A stretch of DNA of 64,000 bases. It comes from Lichenibacterium dinghuense (GTDB taxonomy: Bacteria; Pseudomonadota; Alphaproteobacteria; Rhizobiales; Beijerinckiaceae). Shown in pieces: positions 27,912 to 35,822 of the stretch. Numbering within the stretch: the first letter of the stretch is position 1; each line of letters opens with the position of its first letter. The notes under the pieces were generated by a model. That model worked only from the letters and a program-made list of their open reading frames with translations, searched no databases and was not told the DNA's origin. Made by a program: the position numbers and the translations under genes. The stretch lies in NCBI RefSeq assembly GCF_021730615.1, contig NZ_JAJLMN010000001.1:4847501-4911500 (forward strand), written 5' to 3'.

Positions 27912-28790
27912 ATGCGGCCTCCCGTCACCAACTCAGCCTCCCAAGCGCGGGACGACACCGTCGAGCTTTTCCGGCGCCGCCTGGACGTCGCCATGGCGCG
28001 GGCGGCGGCGAGCCCGGCCGCCTTCGCGCGACTGGCCGGCCTCGACCGCTCGACCCTGTCTCAGCTGATGACGGACGCGAACCCGCGCCTGCCCCGCGCC
28101 GAGACGCTGGTGGCGATCGCCCGGGCCGCGCACGTGTCGGTCGACTGGCTCCTGGGCCTCAGCCAGCGCGAGGAGGTCGGCGCGGAGATCATCGAGGCCA
28201 TGCTGCAGATCGCCCCCTCGGACCACCTGCCGGCGGACGACCGCTTCATGGCGTGGTTGAACGAGGCCGAGGGCTACCGCATCCGCACGGTGCCGCTGGC
28301 GCTGCCCGACTTCCTGAAGACCGAGGCGGCGCTCCGCCTCGAATATGCGGCGGCCTTCCGCGACGCCGCGCCGGCGCGGCTCGACGCCGTGCGGGCGCGG
28401 CTCGACTTCATGCGCCGGCCCGACCAGGACGTGGAGGTCTGCGTCGCGCTGCAGTCGCTGTGGGCGCTCGCGGCCGGGCAGGACACGTGGCACGGCATGG
28501 AGGCCGGGGCGCGGCGCGACCAGCTGCTCCACATGGCGGCGATCTACGAGGGCGCCTACCCGAGCCTGCGGCTCTACCTCTACGACGGGCGCGAGGTCTA
28601 CGCCTCGCCCTTCACGGTGTTCGGCTCGAAGCGCGCGGTGCTGTTCCTGGGCCAGTCCTACCTGGTGCTGAACGGCTCCGACCACATCCGCATGTTCGCC
28701 CGCCGGTTCGACGATCTCATCCGCCGCGCGGCCGTGCAGCCGCACGCGGTCGGGGAGGTCATCGCCAGGCTGGCCGACGAGGTGCGGTGA
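27912..28790 (+). CDS. Helix-turn-helix transcriptional regulator (XRE type) with a C-terminal ligand domain
   Basis: The 292-residue protein has a Cro/CI-type HTH at about residues 35-80 (FARLAGLDRSTLSQLMTD, then SVDWLLGLSQ), followed by a 200-residue alpha/beta domain of unknown ligand (ending LSQR...VLFLGQSYLVLNG). The ATG at 27912 has no strong ribosome site, so the start is not certain. It is divergent from the desaturase gene, its most likely target. The C-terminal domain suggests a small-molecule or lipid signal, but no family name is claimed. Confidence 0.8.
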   Translation: MRPPVTNSASQARDDTVELFRRRLDVAMARAAASPAAFARLAGLDRSTLSQLMTDANPRLPRAETLVAIARAAHVSVDWLLGLSQREEVGAEIIEAMLQIAPSDHLPADDRFMAWLNEAEGYRIRTVPLALPDFLKTEAALRLEYAAAFRDAAPARLDAVRARLDFMRRPDQDVEVCVALQSLWALAAGQDTWHGMEAGARRDQLLHMAAIYEGAYPSLRLYLYDGREVYASPFTVFGSKRAVLFLGQSYLVLNGSDHIRMFARRFDDLIRRAAVQPHAVGEVIARLADEVR

Positions 28791-28802
28791 GCGTCCGGGA
28801 TC

Positions 28803-30359
28803 TCAGGCCGGCTCGCCCCGCAGGTCGAAGGTCTGCGCGGCGACCTCGCCCAGCGCTCCCCGCAGGGCGCCGACGAGGTCCGGCCCGCGCAGCAGGGCCG
28901 TGATCCGGTCGACGTCCGGGCCCGTCTCGCGGTCCTCGTCGAGGCGCGGCACCGCGGCGCGGATCGCCCCGTGCAGCACCCGCGCCACGGGGGCGAGGTG
29001 CGGCGGCGCGCGGAGGTCGACCGCCTGCGCGGCCACCAGGGCCTCGATCGCCACCAGCATCCGCAGCGCCTCCACCTGCTCGGCGAGCTTGCGCACCGTG
29101 AGCGGCGTCTGCGGCGCGTGGTCCTCGACGCCGTCCGACACGGGGAGCGCGTCGAGGCTCGCCGGCGCCGCGCGCAGCCGCACCTCGGCGTGGAGCGCGG
29201 CGGCCGTCTTGCCGAGCGAGTTGAAGCCCGTCGAGGCGCCCCCGACCGGCGACAGGTAGCGCGGCAGCCCGCTCAGGCGCGGGTCGAGCAGCTTGGCGGC
29301 GCGCCAGGCGGTGCCGGTGGCGAGGTGCGCGCCCGCGATCGCCAGCGCGTCGAAGGCGAGCGCGATACCCGGCGTGTGGAAGTTGGCCGTCGACAGGATC
29401 AGCCCGTCGTCGGCCAGCACCAGCGGGTTGTCGGCCGCCGCGTTGACCTCCGTCTCGACGCTCTCGGCCGCCGCCGCGAAGGCGGCGAGCGCGGCGCCGA
29501 CCACCGGGGCGAGCGTGCGGAAGCTCAGCGCGTCCTGGATCGAGCGCGCCGCGCCGGGGAGGTGCAGCGCGCTGCCGTCGAGCAGCGCGCGGAACAGGGC
29601 GGCGGCGCCCTCCTGCCCGCGCGCGGGCCGCGCGGCGGCGAGGCGGGCGTCGAAGATCCGCGGGTTGGCGGCGTAGCCCTCGCAGGACAGGGCCGCGACG
29701 GCCGCCGACAGGAGCGCGAGATCGGCCCAGTCGCGCAGCACCGCGACGGCGTGGCCGCAGCACACGGCGCTGGAGTTGAGGATCGCGAGCCCGTCCTTCG
29801 GGCCGAGGCGGGCCGGCGCGAGCCCGGCGGCCGCGAGGGCCTCGGCGGCCGGGCGGCGGCTGCCGCCGACGAAGACCTCGCCGCGCCCGATCGCGGCGAG
29901 GCCGATATGCGCGCAGAGCCCGAGGTCGGCGGCGCCGATCGAGCCGCGGCCGGGGATGACGGGCGTGATGCCGGCGTCGAACATCGCGACGAGGAGGTCG
30001 AGCACCGCGGGGCTGAGGCCGGAGCCGCCGCGCGCGAGGCCGACGATCCGGCACAGCAGCATGAGCCGGGCGACCGGCTCGGGGAAGGGCTCGCCGACCC
30101 CGATCGAGCGGCCCCGCACCATCTGGACCTGGAAGGCCTCGACCTCCTGCGGCGTCAGCCGGTAGCCGAGGTTGCCGCCGAGCCCGGTGTTGAGGCCGTA
30201 GACTGGTTCGTCGCCCGCGGCGTAGCGCTCCACCACGGCGCGGGCCGCGGCGACCCGAGACCGGGCGGCCTCGGACAGCACCAAGCGTACGCCCGGCCGC
30301 GCGGCGGCCTCGATCGCGCCGAGGCCGAGGGGCGCGTCGCCCAGAACATGCACCGTCAC
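28803..30359 (-). CDS. Aromatic amino acid ammonia-lyase-like protein lacking the MIO serine
   Basis: This 518-residue protein aligns over its whole length with the HutH of the same window. It keeps YGLNTGLGGNL (Tyr 54), the general fold and VEDHAPQ (Glu) near the C-terminus. But where HutH has GSVGASGDL, this one has GSIGAADL (residues 139-146): one residue is missing and no serine is left to form the MIO electrophile. The HutH segment QDPYCLRC is QDALSFRT here, so the second catalytic Tyr is also gone. The reading frame is otherwise intact, and GTG 30359 follows a strong GGAGGGG site. It is either an inactive binding relative or an enzyme with another chemistry. It is not in the hut operon, and is convergent with the XRE gene. 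Confidence 0.85.
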   Translation of the reverse strand: MTVHVLGDAPLGLGAIEAAARPGVRLVLSEAARSRVAAARAVVERYAAGDEPVYGLNTGLGGNLGYRLTPQEVEAFQVQMVRGRSIGVGEPFPEPVARLMLLCRIVGLARGGSGLSPAVLDLLVAMFDAGITPVIPGRGSIGAADLGLCAHIGLAAIGRGEVFVGGSRRPAAEALAAAGLAPARLGPKDGLAILNSSAVCCGHAVAVLRDWADLALLSAAVAALSCEGYAANPRIFDARLAAARPARGQEGAAALFRALLDGSALHLPGAARSIQDALSFRTLAPVVGAALAAFAAAAESVETEVNAAADNPLVLADDGLILSTANFHTPGIALAFDALAIAGAHLATGTAWRAAKLLDPRLSGLPRYLSPVGGASTGFNSLGKTAAALHAEVRLRAAPASLDALPVSDGVEDHAPQTPLTVRKLAEQVEALRMLVAIEALVAAQAVDLRAPPHLAPVARVLHGAIRAAVPRLDEDRETGPDVDRITALLRGPDLVGALRGALGEVAAQTFDLRGEPA

Positions 30360-30546
30360 CCCGACCCCTCCGCTGTGCGCCCGCGGTGGTACGCTACAAC
30401 CTCGGCCGCGTCGGCGCAGCCCCGACCCGGAGGCGGCGGCCGCCACCACGGCCGACGGAGACGCTGTCGTTTTCCCGTCGGGTCGCGGGGCACGAGCAGC
30501 GGCGCGCATCCGCGCTCGCCGCGGTCACATGGTTCGACCGCCGGCG

Positions 30547-31380
30547 TCAGAGCGTCCGCGCGTCCCAGTCCGGCGCGAAGGGCGGCCGGACGAAGCGCTG
30601 GTCCTTGGGCAGCGCCGCGATGGCGGCGCGGTCCTCGTCGTCGAGGCGCACCTCCAACGCCGCGAGGTTGGCGCGCTGGCTTTCCGCGCGCTGCGCTTTC
30701 GGGATGGCGATCACCCCGTCCTGGTCCAGCAGCCAGGCGATCGCGGCCTGCGCGGCGCTGACGCCGTGCTTGTCGCCGATCTGCTTCAGCGTCGCGTCCT
30801 CGGCGGCGCGGCCCTGCGCCAGCGGCGCGTAGGCGGTGAGCGGGATGCCGCGCCCGCGCAGGTAGGCCAGCATCGCCGACTGGTCGAGGAAGGGGTGGTA
30901 CTCGACCTGGAGCGCGGCGATCGGCGCCCCGACGTCCTCGATCGCCCGGCGCATCGTCGGCATGTTGAAGTTGCACACGCCGATCGCCCGCGTCCGGCCC
31001 CGCTCGCGCAGCTCCGTCAGGGTCTCCAGGACGACCCCCATGTCCATGTCCTTCGACGGCCAGTGCACCATGTAGAGGTCGACGTGATCGAGCGCGAGCT
31101 TGGCGAGGCTGGCGTCGAAGGCGCGCAGGATCGCGTCGCGGCTGCCGAGCCCGTCGTGCCACACCTTGGTGGTCACGAAGACGTCCTCGCGCGGGAGCGC
31201 CGCGGCGGCGATCGCGGCCCCGACCGCGGCCTCGTTCTCGTACATCGCGGCCGTGTCGATGTGGCGGTAGCCGAGCGCGAGCGCGCTCTCGACCACCGGC
31301 TGGCAGTCGCCGCCCGGCATCCGGAAGGTCCCGAAGCCGAGGCGCGGGATGCTGACGCCCTGCATGGTGATGGTCTGCAT
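30547..31380 (-). CDS. Aldo/keto reductase (2,5-diketogluconate reductase type)
   Basis: This 277-residue NADPH-dependent TIM-barrel reductase keeps the full catalytic tetrad: Asp 42 and Tyr 47 in HIDTAAMYENE, Lys 72 in VTTKVWH, and His 106 in YMVHWPSK. The cofactor region AIPKAQRAESQRAN near the C-terminus is typical of the DkgA/DkgB branch that reduces small aldehydes and diketo sugars. It is divergent from a LysR regulator (126 bp between starts), which probably controls it. Confidence 0.9.
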   Translation of the reverse strand: MQTITMQGVSIPRLGFGTFRMPGGDCQPVVESALALGYRHIDTAAMYENEAAVGAAIAAAALPREDVFVTTKVWHDGLGSRDAILRAFDASLAKLALDHVDLYMVHWPSKDMDMGVVLETLTELRERGRTRAIGVCNFNMPTMRRAIEDVGAPIAALQVEYHPFLDQSAMLAYLRGRGIPLTAYAPLAQGRAAEDATLKQIGDKHGVSAAQAAIAWLLDQDGVIAIPKAQRAESQRANLAALEVRLDDEDRAAIAALPKDQRFVRPPFAPDWDARTL

Positions 31381-31506
31381 GCCGCTGTGTCCTCGATGGT
31401 GTCAGGCCGCGGATCGTCGGCCTCGCGGGGGGAAGATGCGGTGCCGGCGGGCTTGCATCCAGCGCCGAAATGTCCGCACACTCCGGACTCTCAGTCAGGA
31501 CCAGCC

Positions 31507-32421
31507 ATGCCCTACGACGGCCGCCTCCTGTCCGGCGTGACGGTGTTGATGGCCGTCGTCGAGGCCGGCTCCATGTCCCGGGCCGCCGAGGCGCTCGGCC
31601 TGTCGTCGTCCGGCGTCGGCCGGGCGGTGGCGCGGCTCGAAGCGCGGGTCGGCGTGCGGCTGCTGGAGCGCACCACGCGGACGCTGACCCTGACCGACGA
31701 GGGCCGGCGCTTCCACGACGAGGTCGGCCCCCACCTCGACGGCATCGCGCAGGCCGCCCAGACCGCGGCGGGCTCGGCCGGCGCGGTGCGGGGCCGGCTC
31801 CGCGTCAACGTCGACCCGTTCTTCTCGCGCGTGGTCCTCGCGGGCCAGGTCGCGACCTTCCTGTCCCGCCATCCCGAGGTGCGGGTCGAGCTCGTCATGC
31901 GCGACGCCGTCGGCGACCTCGTCGCGGACGGCTTCGACCTCGCGCTGCGGTTCGGCGATCCGCCGGTCGGCTCCCTCGTCGCCCGCAAGCTCGTCGAGAC
32001 GCGCGTGCTCACCGTCGCGGCGCCGGGCTACCTGGCAACGAGGGGCGTGCCGCGCCGCCCGGACGAGGTCGGCGAACACGACTGCATCGGCTTCTACGAC
32101 GCCGCCAACGCCCGCGCCTTCGACTGGGAGTTCCGCCGCGGCGCGGAGGTGGTCGCCGTCGAGGTGCGGCCGCGGCTCGTGGTGTCCGACGTCGGTGCCA
32201 TGCTCGGGGCCTGCGAGGCGGGCGCGGGCATCGCCCAGATCCTGCGCCTTGGCACGCGCGGGTCGATCGACGCGGGGCGGCTCACGCCCGTCCTCACCGA
32301 CTGGTCGGACGAGCTCTTCCCCCTCTACGCCCTGTTCCCGTCCCGCCACCACCGGGCCGCCAAGGTGCGGGCCTTCGTGGACTTCTGCGTCGAGGTGCTG
32401 AACGAGCGCGGGGAAGCGTGA
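31507..32421 (+). CDS. LysR-family transcriptional regulator
   Basis: This 304-residue protein has an N-terminal winged HTH (residues 10-60, SMSRAAEALGLSSSGVGRAV and RTTRTLTLTDEG) and a periplasmic-binding-type effector domain from about residue 90 (RLRVNVDPFFSRVVL to the C-terminus). It belongs to the CrgA/DmlR-like branch of small LysR proteins often found next to oxidoreductases. It is divergent from the aldo/keto reductase gene, its likely target. The effector is unknown. Confidence 0.92.
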   Translation: MPYDGRLLSGVTVLMAVVEAGSMSRAAEALGLSSSGVGRAVARLEARVGVRLLERTTRTLTLTDEGRRFHDEVGPHLDGIAQAAQTAAGSAGAVRGRLRVNVDPFFSRVVLAGQVATFLSRHPEVRVELVMRDAVGDLVADGFDLALRFGDPPVGSLVARKLVETRVLTVAAPGYLATRGVPRRPDEVGEHDCIGFYDAANARAFDWEFRRGAEVVAVEVRPRLVVSDVGAMLGACEAGAGIAQILRLGTRGSIDAGRLTPVLTDWSDELFPLYALFPSRHHRAAKVRAFVDFCVEVLNERGEA

Positions 32422-32437
32422 CCGGGCGGACGCCCGC

Positions 32438-33274
32438 TCACCCCGGCTCCGAATATCCTGCCGCGACCGCGTCCCGATCCCACGCCGTCAAGACGTCGTA
32501 GGCGGCGGGGTCGACGGGCGCGAAGCCCGAAAGCAGCAGCCGCTCGCGGAGGCCTGCCGCCTCCGTGTCCGTCGCGACGGCCAGGAACGCCTCGCGCAGC
32601 CGCGCGACCGCGGCGGCCGGCACCCCCGGCGAGGCCACCAGCATCGGGATCGGGGCGAAGTCCGTCGAGGCGACGACGCGCAGCCGGTGCGACGGGTCGG
32701 CCGGGTCGCGCCGCATCAGGTCGAGGCTGTAGCCGTCGATCGGGCCGGCGTCGATCCGCCCGTCGAGCAGCGCCTCGACCACGCCGCGCGGCGTCAGCAG
32801 CGGGCCGACGCTGCCCGCGTAGAGGCGCGGACGCAACGCCGTGCGATGGGGCAGCAGGTGGTGGCGCAGGGCGTTGTAGCCGGAGTGCGATTCCTCGATC
32901 GCGTAGCCGATCCGCCCGCCGAACGTGTCCGCGAGCGTGCGGAACGGGCCGTCCGCCCGCACCGCGATGTCGGTGCAGTAGCGCGGCAGGCCGCCGTAGC
33001 GCGCGGGCGAGGGCACGGGCGCGACGAGGGCGATCGGCCGGGGCTCGGCGCGGGTCCAGGGCCGGCCGCACATGAAGGCCGCACCGAGGTCGGGCCTCGC
33101 CCACAGCGCCGCCATCGGGGCCGGCGGGGGATGCGCCAGGAGGTCGAGCGCGACGCCGCTGCGCGCCGCGACGCGGGCGAAAAGCGCGGCCCAGGCTGCG
33201 GCCGCGTCGGGCGTCGCCGCATACATGCGGGCGTTGGCGGCGAGGGGTCCCGAGCCGAGGGGGCCGGTCGGCAC
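32438..33274 (-). CDS. PhnD-like phosphate/phosphonate-type binding protein without signal peptide
   Basis: This 278-residue protein of the PhnD/SBP fold contains CGRPWTRAEPRPIALVAPV, then RIGYAIEESHSGYNALRHHL (the family's S-x-S/G-Y turn) and IDAGPIDGYSLDLM. It has no signal peptide or lipobox, and no permease or ATPase is nearby. It begins 4 bp after the stop of a receiver gene and ends the signalling cluster on the minus strand. Its place suggests a cytoplasmic ligand sensor rather than a transporter part; this is inference. An undetected upstream start with a leader cannot be fully excluded, but the previous gene occupies that sequence. Confidence 0.7.
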   Translation of the reverse strand: MPTGPLGSGPLAANARMYAATPDAAAAWAALFARVAARSGVALDLLAHPPPAPMAALWARPDLGAAFMCGRPWTRAEPRPIALVAPVPSPARYGGLPRYCTDIAVRADGPFRTLADTFGGRIGYAIEESHSGYNALRHHLLPHRTALRPRLYAGSVGPLLTPRGVVEALLDGRIDAGPIDGYSLDLMRRDPADPSHRLRVVASTDFAPIPMLVASPGVPAAAVARLREAFLAVATDTEAAGLRERLLLSGFAPVDPAAYDVLTAWDRDAVAAGYSEPG

Positions 33275-33278
33275 CGCG

Positions 33279-33644
33279 TCAGCCCTTCGGCCCGTGCTTG
33301 TCGATCTTGGCGAGCAGGTCGGAGAAGTCGACCGGCTTCGAGCAATAATCGGTGCAGCCCGCCGCGATCGCCTTGTCCCGGTCGCCCGACATGGCGTGGG
33401 CGGTCAGCGCGATGATCGGCACCTTGGCGGTGGCCGGGTCGGCGCGGATCAGCCCGGCGGCCGACCAGCCGTCGAGCACGGGCAGGTTCATGTCGAGCAG
33501 GATGACGTCGGGCGCCTCGCTCTTCGCCTTGTCGACGCCCTCCTGCCCGTCGGTGGCGACCGCCACCTCGTGGCCGCGGCGCTTCAGCCGCCGGGACAGG
33601 AAATCCCAGATCTCCTCGTGGTCCTCGACAAGCAGGATCTTCAT
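33279..33644 (-). CDS. Single-domain response regulator (CheY-like receiver)
   Basis: The 121-residue protein is a receiver domain only: acidic pair in LLVEDHEE (residues 5-9), phosphoacceptor Asp 51 in VILLDMNLP, Thr 81 in IIALTAHAM and Lys in CSKPVD. There is no output domain. The start overlaps the stop of the CsbD-like gene (ATGA) and follows GAGGGA. It probably takes phosphate from the histidine kinase encoded at the head of the cluster, in a relay like other alphaproteobacterial DivK/CheY-type receivers. Confidence 0.93.
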   Translation of the reverse strand: MKILLVEDHEEIWDFLSRRLKRRGHEVAVATDGQEGVDKAKSEAPDVILLDMNLPVLDGWSAAGLIRADPATAKVPIIALTAHAMSGDRDKAIAAGCTDYCSKPVDFSDLLAKIDKHGPKG

Positions 33645-33808
33645 CTCGCATCCCTCTTCACGGCCGGGCTCCGGCCGCCGCCGCGGCCCGCCTGCGCGGC
33701 TGCCTTCTCGGCGGCGCCCTCGCCTTCGAGCCGGCGGTCGCCCGTCACCACGCCCAGCGCCTGCTTGAGCGCGGCCCTGGCGAGGAGTCCGATCCGATCT
33801 TTGGGCAT
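33641..33808 (-). CDS. CsbD-like small stress protein, 55 aa
   Basis: The protein runs MPKDRIGLLARAALKQALG and then VVTGDRRLEGEGAAEKAAA, matching the CsbD pattern of an N-terminal helix, TGD(R/K)xLExEGxxxK and a basic tail. CsbD proteins are general-stress proteins of unknown activity. ATG 33808 starts the matching part. The stop overlaps the receiver gene start (ATGA), so they are coupled, which suggests that the signalling cluster is tied to stress. Identification rests on a short motif. Confidence 0.65.
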   Translation of the reverse strand: MPKDRIGLLARAALKQALGVVTGDRRLEGEGAAEKAAAQAGRGGGRSPAVKRDAR

Positions 33809-33929
33809 GGCGGGGTCCCCGGCGCGCGGCTCCGGCCGCACCGTCCATATGGCATCCCCCGCGCGATCCGCACCTCCGGACGATCATGGCGGGTGATGCG
33901 ACGGCACTAATCCGGATGGTGCGGGACCA

Positions 33930-35426
33930 TCAGGGGACGCGCGGCGCGGCGACGACGCCGCGCTCGCGCCCCCACACGATCAGCGCGGCGCGGCTGCGCA
34001 CGCCGGTCTTGCGGAACAGCGCCGCCACGTGGTTGCGCACGGTGTTGCGCGACACGCCGAGCTCCGCCGCGATGGCATCGTCCCCCTCGCCGCGGCACAC
34101 GAGGCCGAGCACCTCCCGGGCGCGGGGCGGCAAGCCGCCGAGCTCCACCGCGCCCGCCGCCTCCGGGGCCCGCGCGCGGGCGAGCTTCTCCAGCACGGCG
34201 TCGGTCAGCCAGGACGTGTCGCGGAACACGGCCTCGATGGCGGCCGCCACCTCGACGTGGGTGCGCTTGCGCTCCGACACGTTCTGCGCCGTCACCAGCA
34301 TGCAGCGCTGGCCGTGGATCTCCACGGCCTCGGCCGCGACGAGGCAGTCCACCGCGCCGCCGTCGGCCGTGCGGAGCCGGAGGTCGAGGTCGCGCACGCG
34401 GCCGCCCTCGCGCAGCAGCCGCTCGATCGTGGCGCCCGCCTTGGGGTCGGACCAGAGCTGCAGGTCGACGGCGTCGCGCCCCAGCACCTCGGCCTGGCCG
34501 AAGCCCGTCTCGCGCGCGAAGGCGTCGTTGACCAGCAGGACGCGGTGGTTGTCGCGCGTGGCCACCAGGGTCGGCACGGGAGACAGGCGGAACGCCGTCT
34601 CGAAGCGCTCCTCGCTCTGGCGCAGCGCCGCCTCGGCGTGGCGGCGCCCGTCGAGGTCGGCGAAGGTGAACAGCATGCAGCCCACGCCGTCGACCTCGAT
34701 GGGCTGGCCCGCCACGATCACGTATTTCTCGCCGCCGCCGGGGAGCTGCAGCACGGCCTCCATCTGCGGCACGGTGCGGCCTTCCCGCAGCCGCTCGATC
34801 GCGAGTTCGCGCCGGCTCGCCCCTTCCAGCACGTCGACCTCGTAGATCGAGCGCCCCACCACGTCTTCGTCGCGGTAGCCCGTCATCTCCAGGAAGCCGC
34901 GGTTGACGCGCAGGTGCCGCAGGTCGTCGAGCCGCAGGATCAGGGCCGGGGCCGGGTTGGCCGCGAAGGCCTTCTCGAAGCGCTCCTCAGCGCAGTAGCG
35001 CTCCGTCTCGTCGTGGAGCAGCAGCACGAGGCAGTTCGGCACGCCGTCGTCGCCGTTGAGCACGAGGCTGCGGATGCGGTGGACCCAGCGCACGTCGTTG
35101 GAGCCGGCCGGGGCCACCTCCACCACCACCTCGTCGAAGGCCTCGCCGGCCATCACCCGCTCCAGCGGGTACTGGCCGTCGGGCAGCTTGTGGCGGTTGC
35201 GGTAGCGCAGCTCGAAGCGCCGGCGGTAGTCGACCACGTCGGAGCCGAGCCCGGCGACGTCGTCGACGCCGTGCATGGCCAGCGCCGGCGCGTTGGCCCA
35301 CGCGATCGACTGGTCCGTGCCGACCAGGATCACTCCGTCCGACATCCCGCCGACGATCTGGCGCAGGTGGCGCTCGTCCACCGTGCGCCGGGGCGGCGCC
35401 GTGCCGCCGTGGGCGGTGGACCTCAT
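33930..35426 (-). CDS. PAS-domain transcriptional regulator with LuxR-type HTH
   Basis: The 498-residue cytoplasmic protein carries three PAS-like sensor segments in a row (about residues 20-140, 150-265 and 270-385), then a LuxR/GerE HTH at the C-terminus (LPPRAREVLGLVCRG, ELGVSRNTVRNHVAALF). No transmembrane segment or kinase domain is seen. It probably binds DNA in response to a ligand, redox or light-type signal sensed by the PAS domains. The ATG overlaps the stop of the small secreted protein gene upstream (ATGA). It belongs to the minus-strand signalling cluster. Confidence 0.9.
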   Translation of the reverse strand: MRSTAHGGTAPPRRTVDERHLRQIVGGMSDGVILVGTDQSIAWANAPALAMHGVDDVAGLGSDVVDYRRRFELRYRNRHKLPDGQYPLERVMAGEAFDEVVVEVAPAGSNDVRWVHRIRSLVLNGDDGVPNCLVLLLHDETERYCAEERFEKAFAANPAPALILRLDDLRHLRVNRGFLEMTGYRDEDVVGRSIYEVDVLEGASRRELAIERLREGRTVPQMEAVLQLPGGGEKYVIVAGQPIEVDGVGCMLFTFADLDGRRHAEAALRQSEERFETAFRLSPVPTLVATRDNHRVLLVNDAFARETGFGQAEVLGRDAVDLQLWSDPKAGATIERLLREGGRVRDLDLRLRTADGGAVDCLVAAEAVEIHGQRCMLVTAQNVSERKRTHVEVAAAIEAVFRDTSWLTDAVLEKLARARAPEAAGAVELGGLPPRAREVLGLVCRGEGDDAIAAELGVSRNTVRNHVAALFRKTGVRSRAALIVWGRERGVVAAPRVP

Positions 35427-35773
35427 CGGGCCGAGTAGACGAAGTAGGGGTTCAGGGACGAGCCGAAGCTCTTGTCGAGCTTGAAGCGGCAGGGCGTCGT
35501 CAGCTGGAACGCATTGGAATCGTAGCAGTAGGTGTTGACGGAGCAGTAGAACATCTTGCCCGTCCGCTTGTCGACCTTGACGGCCGACAGCGGGCCGAAG
35601 GTGCCGCTCGACTTCGACTTCACCTGCTCGGGGGCTTCGAGGGCGGGCACGTCGGCGAGGAGGCGAGCCATGCAGTTGGCGTCCGCCCGCGCGGTGCCGG
35701 ACCCCGCGACGAGCATCGCCGAACCGCACAGGGGGGCCAGGACGGCGAGGCGGGCGGCTCGGCGGCGGACCAT
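35423..35773 (-). CDS. Small secreted protein, 116 aa, function unknown
   Basis: It has an N-terminal signal peptide (RRRAARLAVLAPLCGSAMLV ending ARADAN) and a mature part of about 85 residues with four Cys (CMARLL, FYCSVNTYC, TPCRFK), probably two disulphides. It ends YFVYSAR. No family is recognised. It lies between the kinase and the PAS-LuxR gene, overlapping the latter by 4 bp, so it may be a periplasmic partner of the sensor kinase. That role is inferred from position only. Confidence 0.6.
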   Translation of the reverse strand: MVRRRAARLAVLAPLCGSAMLVAGSGTARADANCMARLLADVPALEAPEQVKSKSSGTFGPLSAVKVDKRTGKMFYCSVNTYCYDSNAFQLTTPCRFKLDKSFGSSLNPYFVYSAR

Positions 35774-35822
35774 GGGGATGTTCTCCTCGGCGCGTGGATT
35801 CAGGGCGGCACGCGCGCCCGCA

